This document shows positions 12,450 to 21,184 of a stretch of DNA of 64,000 nucleotides, piece by piece; positions within the stretch are counted from its first letter, which is position 1; each line of letters begins with the position of its first letter. The notes beneath the pieces are model-generated. The model was not told where the DNA came from and ran no database searches. It saw only the letters and a list, made by a program, of their open reading frames with translations. The DNA comes from JADJYF01 sp050186725 (lineage in GTDB: Bacteria; Pseudomonadota; Gammaproteobacteria; Ga0077536), in contig JBFWYG010000008.1 of NCBI GenBank assembly GCA_050186725.1, positions 55,937-119,936 on the forward strand, in the 5' to 3' direction. Made by a program: the position numbers and the translations under genes.

Positions 12450-13985
12450 TCAGGGCTCGGCGGGCGCGCCGCGCGACACGCCCTTGCGCACGGCGTACAC
12501 CTCGAACTCGCGGTCGGCGTCCAGCGCCGCGGCGAACGGCGCGCTGGCGAACAGGCTGCTCGGCGAGCGCGGATCGAGCAGCACGGCCGCCAGCCGCCCG
12601 CGGCGCTGACTCAAGTCGACGATCAGCGCGCCCGGCGCGGTGCTCAAGAGGCGCGGCGCGCTGGCCGTCATGCGCACCTCGCCCTGCGGCTCGCGCCGGT
12701 AACGCGCGGCCAGCACCGGAATCTCGAGGGCCTGGGACTGGCGCTCGGCGACGATGCCCTGGCGCTCGAGCGCCGCGCGCAAGGCTTCGCTCGGCGCGGG
12801 CAGCACCAGGGTGCCCGGCATCGGCACGCGTTCGCCTTCCGCCACGCGACGATGGTCGGCGAAGTCGATCATCACCCGCTCGCGACCGGCCAGGCGGCGG
12901 AGCGGCAGGCTGACCCGCGGATGGGCCTCGTCGAGCACATAGCGCGCGCCGAGGACCAGGGGCTCGGTGGGCAGCGCGGCGCGCGCCGTGGCCACCACCT
13001 CGCTCGCCGCCGCGCGCTGTTCCACGAGCGCGCGCAGGAAGGCGCGCTGGCAGACCAGTGAGCGCTGGGCGCGCACCTGGATGTTGCGCCAGGTCGGCGC
13101 CGGATCGTCGCTCGGGTCGAGCTTGGTCTCGGTCAGCACCGCCAACGTGCCGTCCAGCGCGGCGCGATTGCGCAAGTTGCGCAAGCTGAGGCCGCCGTTG
13201 GTGATCGGCTGGGACGCGCTGGTGATCTCGCCGATGTAGCGCTGCGCGGCGAGCCCCTCGGCGCCGGCCAGGGCGACCAGGCGCGGCAGCAGCCGCTCGC
13301 GTCCGTAGTTCAGCAGCGCGGCCGGCACTGCCGGGTTGTTGGCGGTTTCGAACTGCGCTTCGAAGTCGGTGAGATAGCCTTCGCGCGCGAGCGAGCGGCG
13401 CTTCAGCACCGCCGACTCGTGCACATCGAGCACCGCCAGCGGCCGGTAGCGCGCCAGCGCCGCGACCAGCGCGCGGCTCTCGGGCTCGGCGAGCATGACG
13501 AAGTCGGTGTTGAGATTGACGCCGTCTGCGTTGGCGCGATGGCCGAGATCGCGGCCGTCGGGGTTGGCGTCCGGCAGCAGCACGACATCGAAGGTCTCGA
13601 GCACGTCACGCAGCGCGCCAGCCAGCAGTTCGCGGGCGAGGAACAGCATGGCCTCGCCGCCGGCCGGCTCGGCCGCGCCATGCTGGGAAGCGATCAGGAG
13701 CAGCGTGGGTCGCGGCGTCGCGGGCTCGCCGGTGGCACTGGACAGCACCAGGGTGGCGAGCGGCCGCTGCTGCACGGAGAGCCCCACGGTCTCGCGTCGA
13801 GCGCGCGGCGAGGCCGCCGCCAGCGCGTCCAGGTCGGCGACGATCTCGGCGGCGCTGCTCAGGCGCGCGTAGCCCGCGGCTTCGAGCGGCGCGGGCGGGA
13901 GCGCCGCGCGCGCGGTGGGGACAATCAGCACGAGGGCCAGCAGCGCCGCCGCACAGCGCCCGAAGGTTCTCGCCGCGCCGCGCAC
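12450..13985 (-). CDS. M14-type carboxypeptidase-like protein, copy A (secreted)
   Basis: A protein of 511 residues with an N-terminal signal peptide (about residues 1-27, core AALLALVLIVP, cleavage after TARA). It is an M14-like metallopeptidase homologue: SQHGAAEPAGGEA, DANPDGRDL, VNLNTDF, LDVHES and LTETKLDP. The arginine of the N-x-N-R substrate clamp in copy B is a threonine here, so specificity or activity may differ. The start is GTG at 13985, 18 bases after the stop of the outer-membrane factor gene, in a purine-rich context. Gene order makes it the fourth gene of an efflux operon, which suggests a periplasmic peptide-processing step next to export; that is inference. Confidence 0.75.
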   Translation of the reverse strand: MRGAARTFGRCAAALLALVLIVPTARAALPPAPLEAAGYARLSSAAEIVADLDALAAASPRARRETVGLSVQQRPLATLVLSSATGEPATPRPTLLLIASQHGAAEPAGGEAMLFLARELLAGALRDVLETFDVVLLPDANPDGRDLGHRANADGVNLNTDFVMLAEPESRALVAALARYRPLAVLDVHESAVLKRRSLAREGYLTDFEAQFETANNPAVPAALLNYGRERLLPRLVALAGAEGLAAQRYIGEITSASQPITNGGLSLRNLRNRAALDGTLAVLTETKLDPSDDPAPTWRNIQVRAQRSLVCQRAFLRALVEQRAAASEVVATARAALPTEPLVLGARYVLDEAHPRVSLPLRRLAGRERVMIDFADHRRVAEGERVPMPGTLVLPAPSEALRAALERQGIVAERQSQALEIPVLAARYRREPQGEVRMTASAPRLLSTAPGALIVDLSQRRGRLAAVLLDPRSPSSLFASAPFAAALDADREFEVYAVRKGVSRGAPAEP

Positions 13986-14002
13986 CTCGCCCCGCCCCCG
14001 CG

Positions 14003-15436
14003 CTACCAGCCGCCGCCCAGCGCGCGCACCAGGCCGGCGGTGGCCACCGCGCGCTGCCCGGCGAGCTGCGCCTGCTGGCGACGCAGGGTGAGCAAGGTGC
14101 GCTCTGCCTCGAGCAGGTCGAGCGTCCCCGTCGCGCCCGCCTCGAAGCGCGCGCGCGCCACCGCGTGGGCGCTGGCCGCGGCCGCGGCCGCGGCGTCGGT
14201 GCTCGACGCCTGCTCGCCGAGCGTGGTGATGGCGACCAGCTGGTCCTCCACCTCGCGGAACGCGCCGAGCACGGTGTTGCGATAGGACGCGATCTCGGCG
14301 TCGAGCGCGGCCTCGGCGCGTGAGAGATTGGCGCGGTTGCGGCCGCCGTCGAACAGTGGTCCCGCGATCAGCGCGCCGGCCAGCGGACCGAGCGCCCAGG
14401 TGCGGCTGCCCCACTCGAAGAGTTCGCCCGCGGTCGCCGCGCTGAAGCCGGCGCTGGCGGTGAGATTGACCAGTGGGTAGAAGGCGGCGCGCGCCACGCC
14501 GATGCGCGCGTTGGCCGCTTCCATGCGCCGCTGCGCGGCGGCGATGTCCGGACGACGCTCGAGCAGGGTCGACGGGACCCCGGCCGGGATCGCCGGCAGG
14601 CGCCCGGCCGCGACCGGCGCCGGCGCGACGCTGAACTCCGCCGGGGCCACGCCGAGCAGCACCGCCAGCGCGTGCTCGTACTGGGCGCGCTGGCGCGTGA
14701 CCGCCTGCACCTCGGCGCGCGCGATCTCGAGCTCGGCTCGCGTGCGATCGACATCCAGGCGACTCACGTCGCCGGCCGCGAGCCGCTGCTCGAACAGCCG
14801 ATGCGTGGCTTCGCGGCTGGCCAGCGCCTCGCCCAGCACCGCCAGTTCGGCGTCGGCGGCGCGCAGCAGGAAGTACACCTGCGCGACGTCGGCGGTGACG
14901 CTCAAGGACAACGATTCGAACAGCGCAGTCTCGGCGGCGGCGTCGGCGCGCGCCGCCTGCACGCTGTCGCGCACGCGTCCGAAGAGGTCGAGTTCGTACT
15001 GCGCCGTCACGCCGTATTGGAAATTGTTGTACATGATGCCGCCCGGCAGCGGCGCGAGCGGCTGGCTCTCGGACAGCCGCGTGCGCACCACCGAGGCGTT
15101 GCCGTCCAGGCGCGGCAGGCGCGCCGCGCGCGCCACATCGACCAGCGCGCGGCTGGCCTCGAGGCGCGCGAGCGACGCGGCCAGGGTCTGGTTCGCGGCC
15201 AGCACGCGGCTCTCGAAGTGGTTGAGCAGCGGATCGCCGAACACCGTCCACCAGCCGGCGCGCGAGGCGTCGTCGGCCGGCGCCGCAGGCCGCCACTGAT
15301 CGTTGCCCGGATCCGGCGCCAGTGCCGCCGCTTCCTTGAACGCTGCGGGCACCGACACGTCCGGCGGCGCGAGCGGCGGCGCGAGCGAACAGCCGCCCAG
15401 CAGCAATGTGACGCCGAGCGGCCAGGCGCGGCGCAT
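14003..15436 (-). CDS. Outer-membrane efflux lipoprotein (OprN/OprM type)
   Basis: A protein of about 477 residues in the NodT/OprM family of TolC-like outer-membrane factors. The signal peptide ends in the lipobox LLGGC, so the mature protein is a lipoprotein. The two repeats of the family are visible as long alpha-helical Ala/Arg/Glu-rich stretches and the sequence GVPSTLLERRPDIAAAQ, a hallmark of the family. The ATG at 15436 overlaps the TGA of the pump gene by one base (TGATG); a GTG one codon earlier is also possible. It forms the tripartite exporter with the two genes upstream. Confidence 0.93.
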   Translation of the reverse strand: MRRAWPLGVTLLLGGCSLAPPLAPPDVSVPAAFKEAAALAPDPGNDQWRPAAPADDASRAGWWTVFGDPLLNHFESRVLAANQTLAASLARLEASRALVDVARAARLPRLDGNASVVRTRLSESQPLAPLPGGIMYNNFQYGVTAQYELDLFGRVRDSVQAARADAAAETALFESLSLSVTADVAQVYFLLRAADAELAVLGEALASREATHRLFEQRLAAGDVSRLDVDRTRAELEIARAEVQAVTRQRAQYEHALAVLLGVAPAEFSVAPAPVAAGRLPAIPAGVPSTLLERRPDIAAAQRRMEAANARIGVARAAFYPLVNLTASAGFSAATAGELFEWGSRTWALGPLAGALIAGPLFDGGRNRANLSRAEAALDAEIASYRNTVLGAFREVEDQLVAITTLGEQASSTDAAAAAAASAHAVARARFEAGATGTLDLLEAERTLLTLRRQQAQLAGQRAVATAGLVRALGGGW

Positions 15437-18400
15437 CACTCGCTCTCCGTGGCGGCGGTCACCGCGTCGGGCTGGGGCGGCGGCTGGCGATGCAGCAGCA
15501 CGTAGAACACCGGCGTCAGGAACAGCCCGAACAAGGTCACGCCGAACATGCCGGAGGCCACCGCGGTGCCCATCGCGCGCCGCATCTCCGCGCCGGCGCC
15601 GGTCGACAGCACCAGCGGCGTGACGCCGGCAATGAAGGCGATGGAGGTCATGAGGATCGGCCGCAGGCGCATGCTGCAGGCTTCCAGCACCGCCTTTACC
15701 GGCCCGTCGGTCGGACGTTTGAGTTCATGCTCGCGCGCGAACTCGACCAGCAGGATGGCGTTCTTGCACGCCAGGCCCATCAGCACGAACAGCGCCACCT
15801 GGGTGAAGATGTTGCGGTCACCGCCCGTGTACCACACGCCACCGATGGCAAACAGCAGGCACATCGGCACGATGAGGATGATCGCGAGCGGCAGCTTGAA
15901 GCTCTCGTACTGCGCGGCGAGCACCAGGAACACCAGCAGCGCGCACAGCGGGAACACCACCGCCGCGGTGTTGCCGGCGAGGATCTCCTGGTAGGTCAGG
16001 TCGGTCCACTCGAAGGTGATGCCGCGCGGCACGGTCTCGGCGATGACACGCTCGATGGCGGCCTGCGCCTGGCCGGAACTGTAGCCCGGCGCCGCCGCGC
16101 CGTTGATGTCGGCGGCGGGAAACGCGTTGTAGCGCATGGCGCGGTCCGGCCCGAAGCTGTTCCTGACCTCGAGAATGGCGCCGAGCGGCACCATCTCGCC
16201 GTCCTTGTTGCGCGTCTTCAGCGCGGCGATGTCCTCGGCCTGCGCGCGATAGGGCGCGTCTGCCTGCACCACCACCCGGTAGGTCTTGCCGAACTGGTTG
16301 AAGTCATTCACGTAGTACGAGCCGAGGTAGATCTGCAGGGTGGCGAACACGTCGTTCAGATCGACCCCCATGCGCTTGGCCTTGGCGCGGTCGATGTCGA
16401 CGTAGAGCTGCGGCACGTTGATCTGGTAGCTGGAGAACACGCCGGCCAGCTCCGGCGTCTGCCAGGCCTTCATCAGCACCGCCTGGGTCGCCTGGTACAG
16501 CACCTCGTCGCCGAGGCCGGCGCGATCCTCCAGCTGCAGCTTGAAGCCGCCGATGGCGCCGAGACCGTCCACCGGCGGCGCCGGGAACACCGCGATGAAG
16601 GCGTCCTCGATGACCGCGAGCTGTTCGTTCAGACGCTGCGCGATGGCGCCGGCGGCGAGCTCGGGACGGTGGCGCTTCTCGAAGGGCTCGAGGTTGAAGA
16701 ACACCAGGCCCGCATTGGGCGAGTTGGTGAACCCGTTGATCGACAGGCCCGGGAAAGCGTTGTCGGCGTTCATGCCCTCGTTCTTCATCGATATCTCGGT
16801 GACCCGCGACAGCACCTTGTCGGTGCGGTCGAGCGAGGCGCCGTCCGGCAGCTGCACCATGCCGATGAGGTACTGCTTGTCGGAGGTCGGGATGAAGCCG
16901 GTCGGGATCTGCTGGAAGCCGTACCAGGTCAGGCCGAGCAGCCCGACGTAGACCAGCAGCACCACGAACTTGATCTTGAGCACGCCGCGCACGCCCTTGA
17001 CGTAACCGCGAGCGGCGCGGTGAAACAGCCGGTCGAAACCGCGGAACAGCCAGCCGAACAGCGCATCCAGCACCACCGTCACGCCGTCGCGCGGCGCGCT
17101 GTGGCTGCGCAACAGGGTCGCGGCGAGCGCCGGCGAGAGGGTCAGGGAGCTGAACGCCGAGATCACCGTCGAAATGGCGATGGTGAGCGCGAACTGCCGG
17201 TAGAACTGTCCGGTCAGGCCGCTGATGAAGGCGATGGGCACGAACACCGCGCAGAGCGTGAGCGCGATGGTGATGATCGGGCCGCTCACTTCGTCCATCG
17301 CGCGGTGGGTGGCGGCCTTCGCGTCCAGCCCGAGGGCGATGTTCCGCTCGACGTTCTCCACCACCACGATCGCATCGTCGACCACGATGCCGATGGCGAG
17401 CACCATGCCGAACAGGGTCAGGGTGTTGATGGAAAAGCCCGCCAGCAGCATCACCGCGAAGGTACCGATGATCGACACCGGCACGGCGATCAGCGGAATG
17501 ATCGACGCGCGCCAGGTCTTCAGGAACAGGATCACCACCAGCAGCACCATCAGCACCGCTTCCAGCAGCGTCTTCACCACCGCCTCGATGGACTGCTTCA
17601 CGAAGCGTGTCGGGTCGTAGACGATCTGGTAGTCCACGCCGAGCGGAAAGCCGCTCTTCGCCTCGGCCATCAGCGCGCGCACCGAGTTCGACAGCGCGAT
17701 TGCGTTCGCGCCGGGCGCCTCGAAGGCCGCGATGGCGACCGAGGGCTGGTTGTTCGAGCGGCTGCGCAAGGCGTATTCGCCGGCGCCGAGCTCGATGCGC
17801 GCGACGTCCTTCAGGCGCAGCACCCCGCCGTCCGGCGCGGTGGCGACGATGATGTCGCGAAACTCGGCCTCGGTGCTCAACCGCCCGAGGGTGTTGACCG
17901 AGAGCTGGAAGTCGGTGTGCTCCACCACCGGCGGCGCGCCGACCACGCCGGCCGCCACCTGCTGATTCTGCTCGCGAATGGCGTTGACCACGTCGGCCGC
18001 GGTCAGGCCGCGGGCGGCGAGCTTGGCCGGATCGAGCCAGATGCGCATCGCGTAGTCGCCGGCGCCGAACACGAACACCTCGCCCATGCCTGGCAGGCGA
18101 CGCAGGTTGTCCTTCAGGTTCAGCACGCCGTAGTTGCGCAGGTAGAGCTCGTCGTAACGGCCGTCGGTCGACACCAGGTTGACCACCATGGTGAGGTTCG
18201 GCGACTGCTTCTGGGTGATGACGCCGATCTGCCGCACCTCGGTCGGCAGGCGCGGCAGCGCGCGCTGCACGCGGTTCTGCACCTGGTTCTCGGCGAGATC
18301 GGGATCGGTGCCGATCTTGAACGTCACTCGTAGCTGGAGCGCGCCATCGGCGGTCGCCATGGAGGACATGTAGAGCATGTTCTCCACGCCGTTGACCTGC

Positions 18401-18606
18401 TCTTCGAGCGGCGCGGCGACGGTGTCGGCGATGACCTTGGGCGTCGCGCCCGGGTAGTTCGCGCTGACCACGATGGACGGCGGCACGACGTTCGGATACT
18501 CCGACACCGGCAGGAAGAAGATGGAGATCAGCCCGGCGACGAACACCAGCACGGACAGCACGCCCGCCAGGATCGGGCGATCGATGAAGGCACGCGAGAC
18601 GTTCAT
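15436..18606 (-). CDS. RND efflux pump, MexF/HAE1 type
   Basis: An inner-membrane proton-driven drug exporter of 1056 residues. Twelve membrane helices and two large periplasmic loops are in the usual order. The proton-relay aspartates are in VVDDAIVVVENVER (TM4) and the lysine in GLACKNAILLVEFA (TM10). The N-terminus (FFLPVSEYPNVVPP) and NLKDNL, DVVNAIREQNQQVAAG are close to MexF of Pseudomonas, which exports chloramphenicol, fluoroquinolones and trimethoprim. Substrates here are not proven. Start and stop overlap both neighbours (ATGA with the fusion protein upstream), showing a tight operon. No local MexT or TetR regulator is in the window. Confidence 0.96.
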   Translation of the reverse strand: MNVSRAFIDRPILAGVLSVLVFVAGLISIFFLPVSEYPNVVPPSIVVSANYPGATPKVIADTVAAPLEEQVNGVENMLYMSSMATADGALQLRVTFKIGTDPDLAENQVQNRVQRALPRLPTEVRQIGVITQKQSPNLTMVVNLVSTDGRYDELYLRNYGVLNLKDNLRRLPGMGEVFVFGAGDYAMRIWLDPAKLAARGLTAADVVNAIREQNQQVAAGVVGAPPVVEHTDFQLSVNTLGRLSTEAEFRDIIVATAPDGGVLRLKDVARIELGAGEYALRSRSNNQPSVAIAAFEAPGANAIALSNSVRALMAEAKSGFPLGVDYQIVYDPTRFVKQSIEAVVKTLLEAVLMVLLVVILFLKTWRASIIPLIAVPVSIIGTFAVMLLAGFSINTLTLFGMVLAIGIVVDDAIVVVENVERNIALGLDAKAATHRAMDEVSGPIITIALTLCAVFVPIAFISGLTGQFYRQFALTIAISTVISAFSSLTLSPALAATLLRSHSAPRDGVTVVLDALFGWLFRGFDRLFHRAARGYVKGVRGVLKIKFVVLLVYVGLLGLTWYGFQQIPTGFIPTSDKQYLIGMVQLPDGASLDRTDKVLSRVTEISMKNEGMNADNAFPGLSINGFTNSPNAGLVFFNLEPFEKRHRPELAAGAIAQRLNEQLAVIEDAFIAVFPAPPVDGLGAIGGFKLQLEDRAGLGDEVLYQATQAVLMKAWQTPELAGVFSSYQINVPQLYVDIDRAKAKRMGVDLNDVFATLQIYLGSYYVNDFNQFGKTYRVVVQADAPYRAQAEDIAALKTRNKDGEMVPLGAILEVRNSFGPDRAMRYNAFPAADINGAAAPGYSSGQAQAAIERVIAETVPRGITFEWTDLTYQEILAGNTAAVVFPLCALLVFLVLAAQYESFKLPLAIILIVPMCLLFAIGGVWYTGGDRNIFTQVALFVLMGLACKNAILLVEFAREHELKRPTDGPVKAVLEACSMRLRPILMTSIAFIAGVTPLVLSTGAGAEMRRAMGTAVASGMFGVTLFGLFLTPVFYVLLHRQPPPQPDAVTAATESE

Positions 18607-19778
18607 GACGCCGCCGGCGACGAGCTCTGGGTCGCGGCCTGGTCGGCCTTCTCCATGGGCACGCTGCTCGGCGTCACCGGCGTACCGGGCCGCACGCGCT
18701 GCAGGCCGTTGACGACGATGCTCTCGCCGGCCTCGAGCCCGTCCTCGATCACCCGCAGGCCGCCCACCTTGCGGCCGATGTGCACCTCGCGGTAGTTCGC
18801 GACCTTGTCGTCGCCCACCACCAGCACGTAGCGCTTGCTCTGATCGGTGCCGATGGCGCGATCGGCGACCATCACCACCTCGCGCGCCCCGGTGGCGGCC
18901 TCGAGCCGTACGCGGGCGAACAGCCCCGGCGTGAAACGCCGCTCGGTGTTCGGCAGCGTCGCGCGCAGGCGCACCGTGCCGCTCGCCGACTCGATGTTGT
19001 TGTCGACGAAGTTGAGTCGCGCCTCGTGGGGAAAGCCCTCTTCGTCGGCGAGCCCGACCGCGACCTTGAGCGGCGTGCCGCGCGCGCCGGCGATGTACTT
19101 GAGATAGGCGCGCTCGTCGGCCTCGAAGGACACGTAGACCGGGTCGATGGACACCAGGGTGGTCAACACCGGCGAGTCGGCGCTCTCGCCCTGCACCAGG
19201 TTGCCGACCGTGATCTCGTCCTTGCCGACACGCCCGGCGATGGGCGCGGTGACGCGCGTGTAGCCCAGGTCGAGCCGCGCGCGGGCCAAGGTCGCGCGGT
19301 TCGCGCCGCGGCCCGCCTCGAGATTCTTCACCAGCGCGACGGCCGCGTCGTACTCGCGCCGGCTGGTCGCCTGGGTTTCGAGCATCTGCGCCTGACGCTT
19401 GCTCTCGGTGCGTGCCAGCGCGAGTTGTGCCTCGGTCGCGGCCAGTGCGGCCTCGGCTTCGGCGACCCGCGCCTTGAACGGGCGCGCGTCGAGTTCGTAG
19501 AGGAGATCCCCGGCCGCCACCTCGCTGCCGGGCTTGAACGCCACGCGCTCGACGTAGCCGTTGACCCGCGCGCGCACGCGCACTGCCTGGATCGCCTCGA
19601 TGCGGCCCGGAAACTCGTCGCTGTCCAGCACTTCTCGGGTGATCGCGGCCGCCACCGTCACGGGCGGCGCGCCGCCAGGCGGCGCGGCCGGTGGCGTTTC
19701 GGGCTTCTGGCAGGCGACGAGCAGGGCGAGCGCGAGCAGGCTGGCCGCGCTCGAGGCGCGGCGCGGGGTCGAGGGCAT
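18603..19778 (-). CDS. RND periplasmic adaptor lipoprotein, MexE type
   Basis: A membrane fusion protein of 391 residues that links the pump to the outer-membrane factor. The signal peptide ends in a lipobox (LLVAC), so it is anchored by lipid. The biotinyl-lipoyl domain (VNGYVERVAFKPGSEV, LYELDARPF), an alpha-hairpin of about 60 residues, the lipoyl return (DLGYTRVTAPIAGRVG) and a beta-barrel plus membrane-proximal domain follow in order. The ATG at 19778 gives the best lipoprotein signal; the frame is open 19 codons further up. It is the first gene of the efflux operon; the leader to the next gene upstream is about 105 bp with no recognisable operator. Confidence 0.93.
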   Translation of the reverse strand: MPSTPRRASSAASLLALALLVACQKPETPPAAPPGGAPPVTVAAAITREVLDSDEFPGRIEAIQAVRVRARVNGYVERVAFKPGSEVAAGDLLYELDARPFKARVAEAEAALAATEAQLALARTESKRQAQMLETQATSRREYDAAVALVKNLEAGRGANRATLARARLDLGYTRVTAPIAGRVGKDEITVGNLVQGESADSPVLTTLVSIDPVYVSFEADERAYLKYIAGARGTPLKVAVGLADEEGFPHEARLNFVDNNIESASGTVRLRATLPNTERRFTPGLFARVRLEAATGAREVVMVADRAIGTDQSKRYVLVVGDDKVANYREVHIGRKVGGLRVIEDGLEAGESIVVNGLQRVRPGTPVTPSSVPMEKADQAATQSSSPAAS

Positions 19779-19883
19779 CAGGACGGTCCGGGCATGAATC
19801 CTCGGCACGTTATGACATTTGTGCGGCGCGGGCAAACCGCGCGCGGGGCAGGAAAAATGCCCCAGATAGATCAGGGTTGCGCG

Positions 19884-20897
19884 CTAGGCCGCGCGCACCT
19901 CGAGCACCAGCTTGCCCATGTGATCGCTCGCCTCCATCAGTCGATGGGCGTCGGCGGCGGCGGCCAGGGGGAAACGCGCATGCACGTGGCTGCGCAGGCG
20001 ACCATCGGCCAGGAGCGGCCAGAAATCGCGCAGCACGGCCCGCGCGATGGCGGCCTTGCGCGCCACCGGCTGCGGACGCAGCGTCGAACCTGTGATGGTC
20101 AGTCGCTTGGGCAGCAGGTAGGCGAAATTGACCTCGGTCGTCGCGCCCAGCAGGAAGGCGATCATCGCGTAACGGCCGTCGTTGCCGAGCAGTCGCAGGT
20201 TCTTCATGACGTAGGGCCCGGCGACCATGTCGAGCACCACGTCCACGCCGCGCGGGCGGGTCAGGTCCTTGACCGTCGCCTCCCAGTCGCCCTCGCGGTA
20301 GTTGAGCGCGTGATCGGCGCCCATGCTCGTGCAGTAGGCGAGCTTGTCCGCCGAGCCGGCGGTGGTGATCACCGTCGCACCCCAGGCCTTGGCGACCTGG
20401 ATGGCGGTCGAGCCGATGCCGCTGCTGCCGCCGTGGATGAGCACCGTCTCCCCCGCCGCGAGGCGCGCGCGCTCGATGAGATTGTGGTGCACGGTGAAGA
20501 GCGTTTCAGGCAGGGTCGCGGCCTCCGCCGCCGACAACCCGGCCGGCCAGGGCAGGCAGTGCGCGGCATTGGCCGCGCAATACTCGGCATAGCCGCCGCC
20601 ATGGGTCAGCGCGACCACCCGCTCCCCCAGCGCCCAGGCTTCGACCGCCGGGCCGCGCGCCACCACCACGCCCGCCACTTCGAGCCCGGGCAGCGGACTC
20701 GCGTCCGGCGGCACCGGGTAGTGGCCGGCGCGCTGCAGGCAGTCGGGTCGATTCACACCCGCCGCCGCGACCTCGATCAGCACCTCGTCGTCGCGCAGCG
20801 TCGGCAGCGGCACGCGCACCGGCGTCAGGACCTCCGGCCCGCCGGGCTGACTGACGGCGACGGCCTGCATGTCGGTGGGGAGGGTGGTGTGGGACAT
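19884..20897 (-). CDS. NAD(P)H quinone oxidoreductase (zinc-independent MDR family)
   Basis: A soluble enzyme of about 337 residues in the quinone oxidoreductase/PIG3 branch of the medium-chain dehydrogenase superfamily. An N-terminal GroES-like domain (VAAAGVNRPDCLQRAG) is followed by a Rossmann domain with the nucleotide-binding HGGSSGIGSTAIQ (about residues 148-160). The catalytic zinc cysteines of alcohol dehydrogenases are missing, as usual for this branch. ATG at 20897 is chosen; a second ATG nine codons later (MQAVAV) is an equal alternative. It is divergent from trxB across a block of four REP elements. It may detoxify quinones or enones. Confidence 0.88.
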   Translation of the reverse strand: MSHTTLPTDMQAVAVSQPGGPEVLTPVRVPLPTLRDDEVLIEVAAAGVNRPDCLQRAGHYPVPPDASPLPGLEVAGVVVARGPAVEAWALGERVVALTHGGGYAEYCAANAAHCLPWPAGLSAAEAATLPETLFTVHHNLIERARLAAGETVLIHGGSSGIGSTAIQVAKAWGATVITTAGSADKLAYCTSMGADHALNYREGDWEATVKDLTRPRGVDVVLDMVAGPYVMKNLRLLGNDGRYAMIAFLLGATTEVNFAYLLPKRLTITGSTLRPQPVARKAAIARAVLRDFWPLLADGRLRSHVHARFPLAAAADAHRLMEASDHMGKLVLEVRAA

Positions 20898-20949
20898 GAC
20901 AAGAGATCTCGGTGGTGGCGGGCGAGAGATTCTAGCCGCAGAACCCCTT

Positions 20950-21128
20950 GTAGGTCGGACTTGCACCCGACATTCGTCCTGGAGCACCTCGTGACGCTCT
21001 GGAAACGAATGGCCGATTGAAATCGGCCCTACAACCCCGGCAACTGTAGGGCGGGTTTCAGCCCGCCATTCGGTTCCAGAGCATCGAACATGGGCCCTGC
21101 ACGAATGTCGGGCTGAAGCCCGACCTAC
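20950..21128. repeat. Four REP palindromes in a divergent promoter region
   Basis: Copies lie at 20950-20971 (plus; GTCGGACT/CCCGAC), 21011-21032 (minus; GGCCGATT stem), 21046-21067 (plus; GGCGGGTT/GCCCGCC) and 21107-21128 (minus; GTCGGGCT stem). They form two tail-to-tail pairs, each with 61 bp between starts. Each is followed by a conserved tail close to ATTCGTTCCAGAGC. All three stem variants of the family occur here together. They fill nearly the whole region between the qor and trxB starts. Confidence 0.9.
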
Positions 21129-21151
21129 GGGATCGCCCCCGCCGCCTTCAG

Positions 21152-21157
21152 TAGAAT
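21152..21157 (+). promoter_or_regulatory. Candidate -10 box (TAGAAT) for trxB
   Basis: TAGAAT, four of six to five of six against TATAAT depending on weighting, lies 28 bp upstream of the trxB ATG and just past the last REP element. No good -35 is seen; the spacer is GC-rich and the -35 region would fall at the edge of the REP. Confidence 0.25.
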
Positions 21158-21184
21158 GGCGCCCATCACCTTCGAGAGTCCGTC

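Noticed and set aside
12450..15296. A single 948-residue protein joining the outer-membrane factor region to the M14-like domain
   Set aside because: The first part of this frame is out-of-frame sequence over the outer-membrane factor gene; the true M14-like gene starts at GTG 13985 with a signal peptide.
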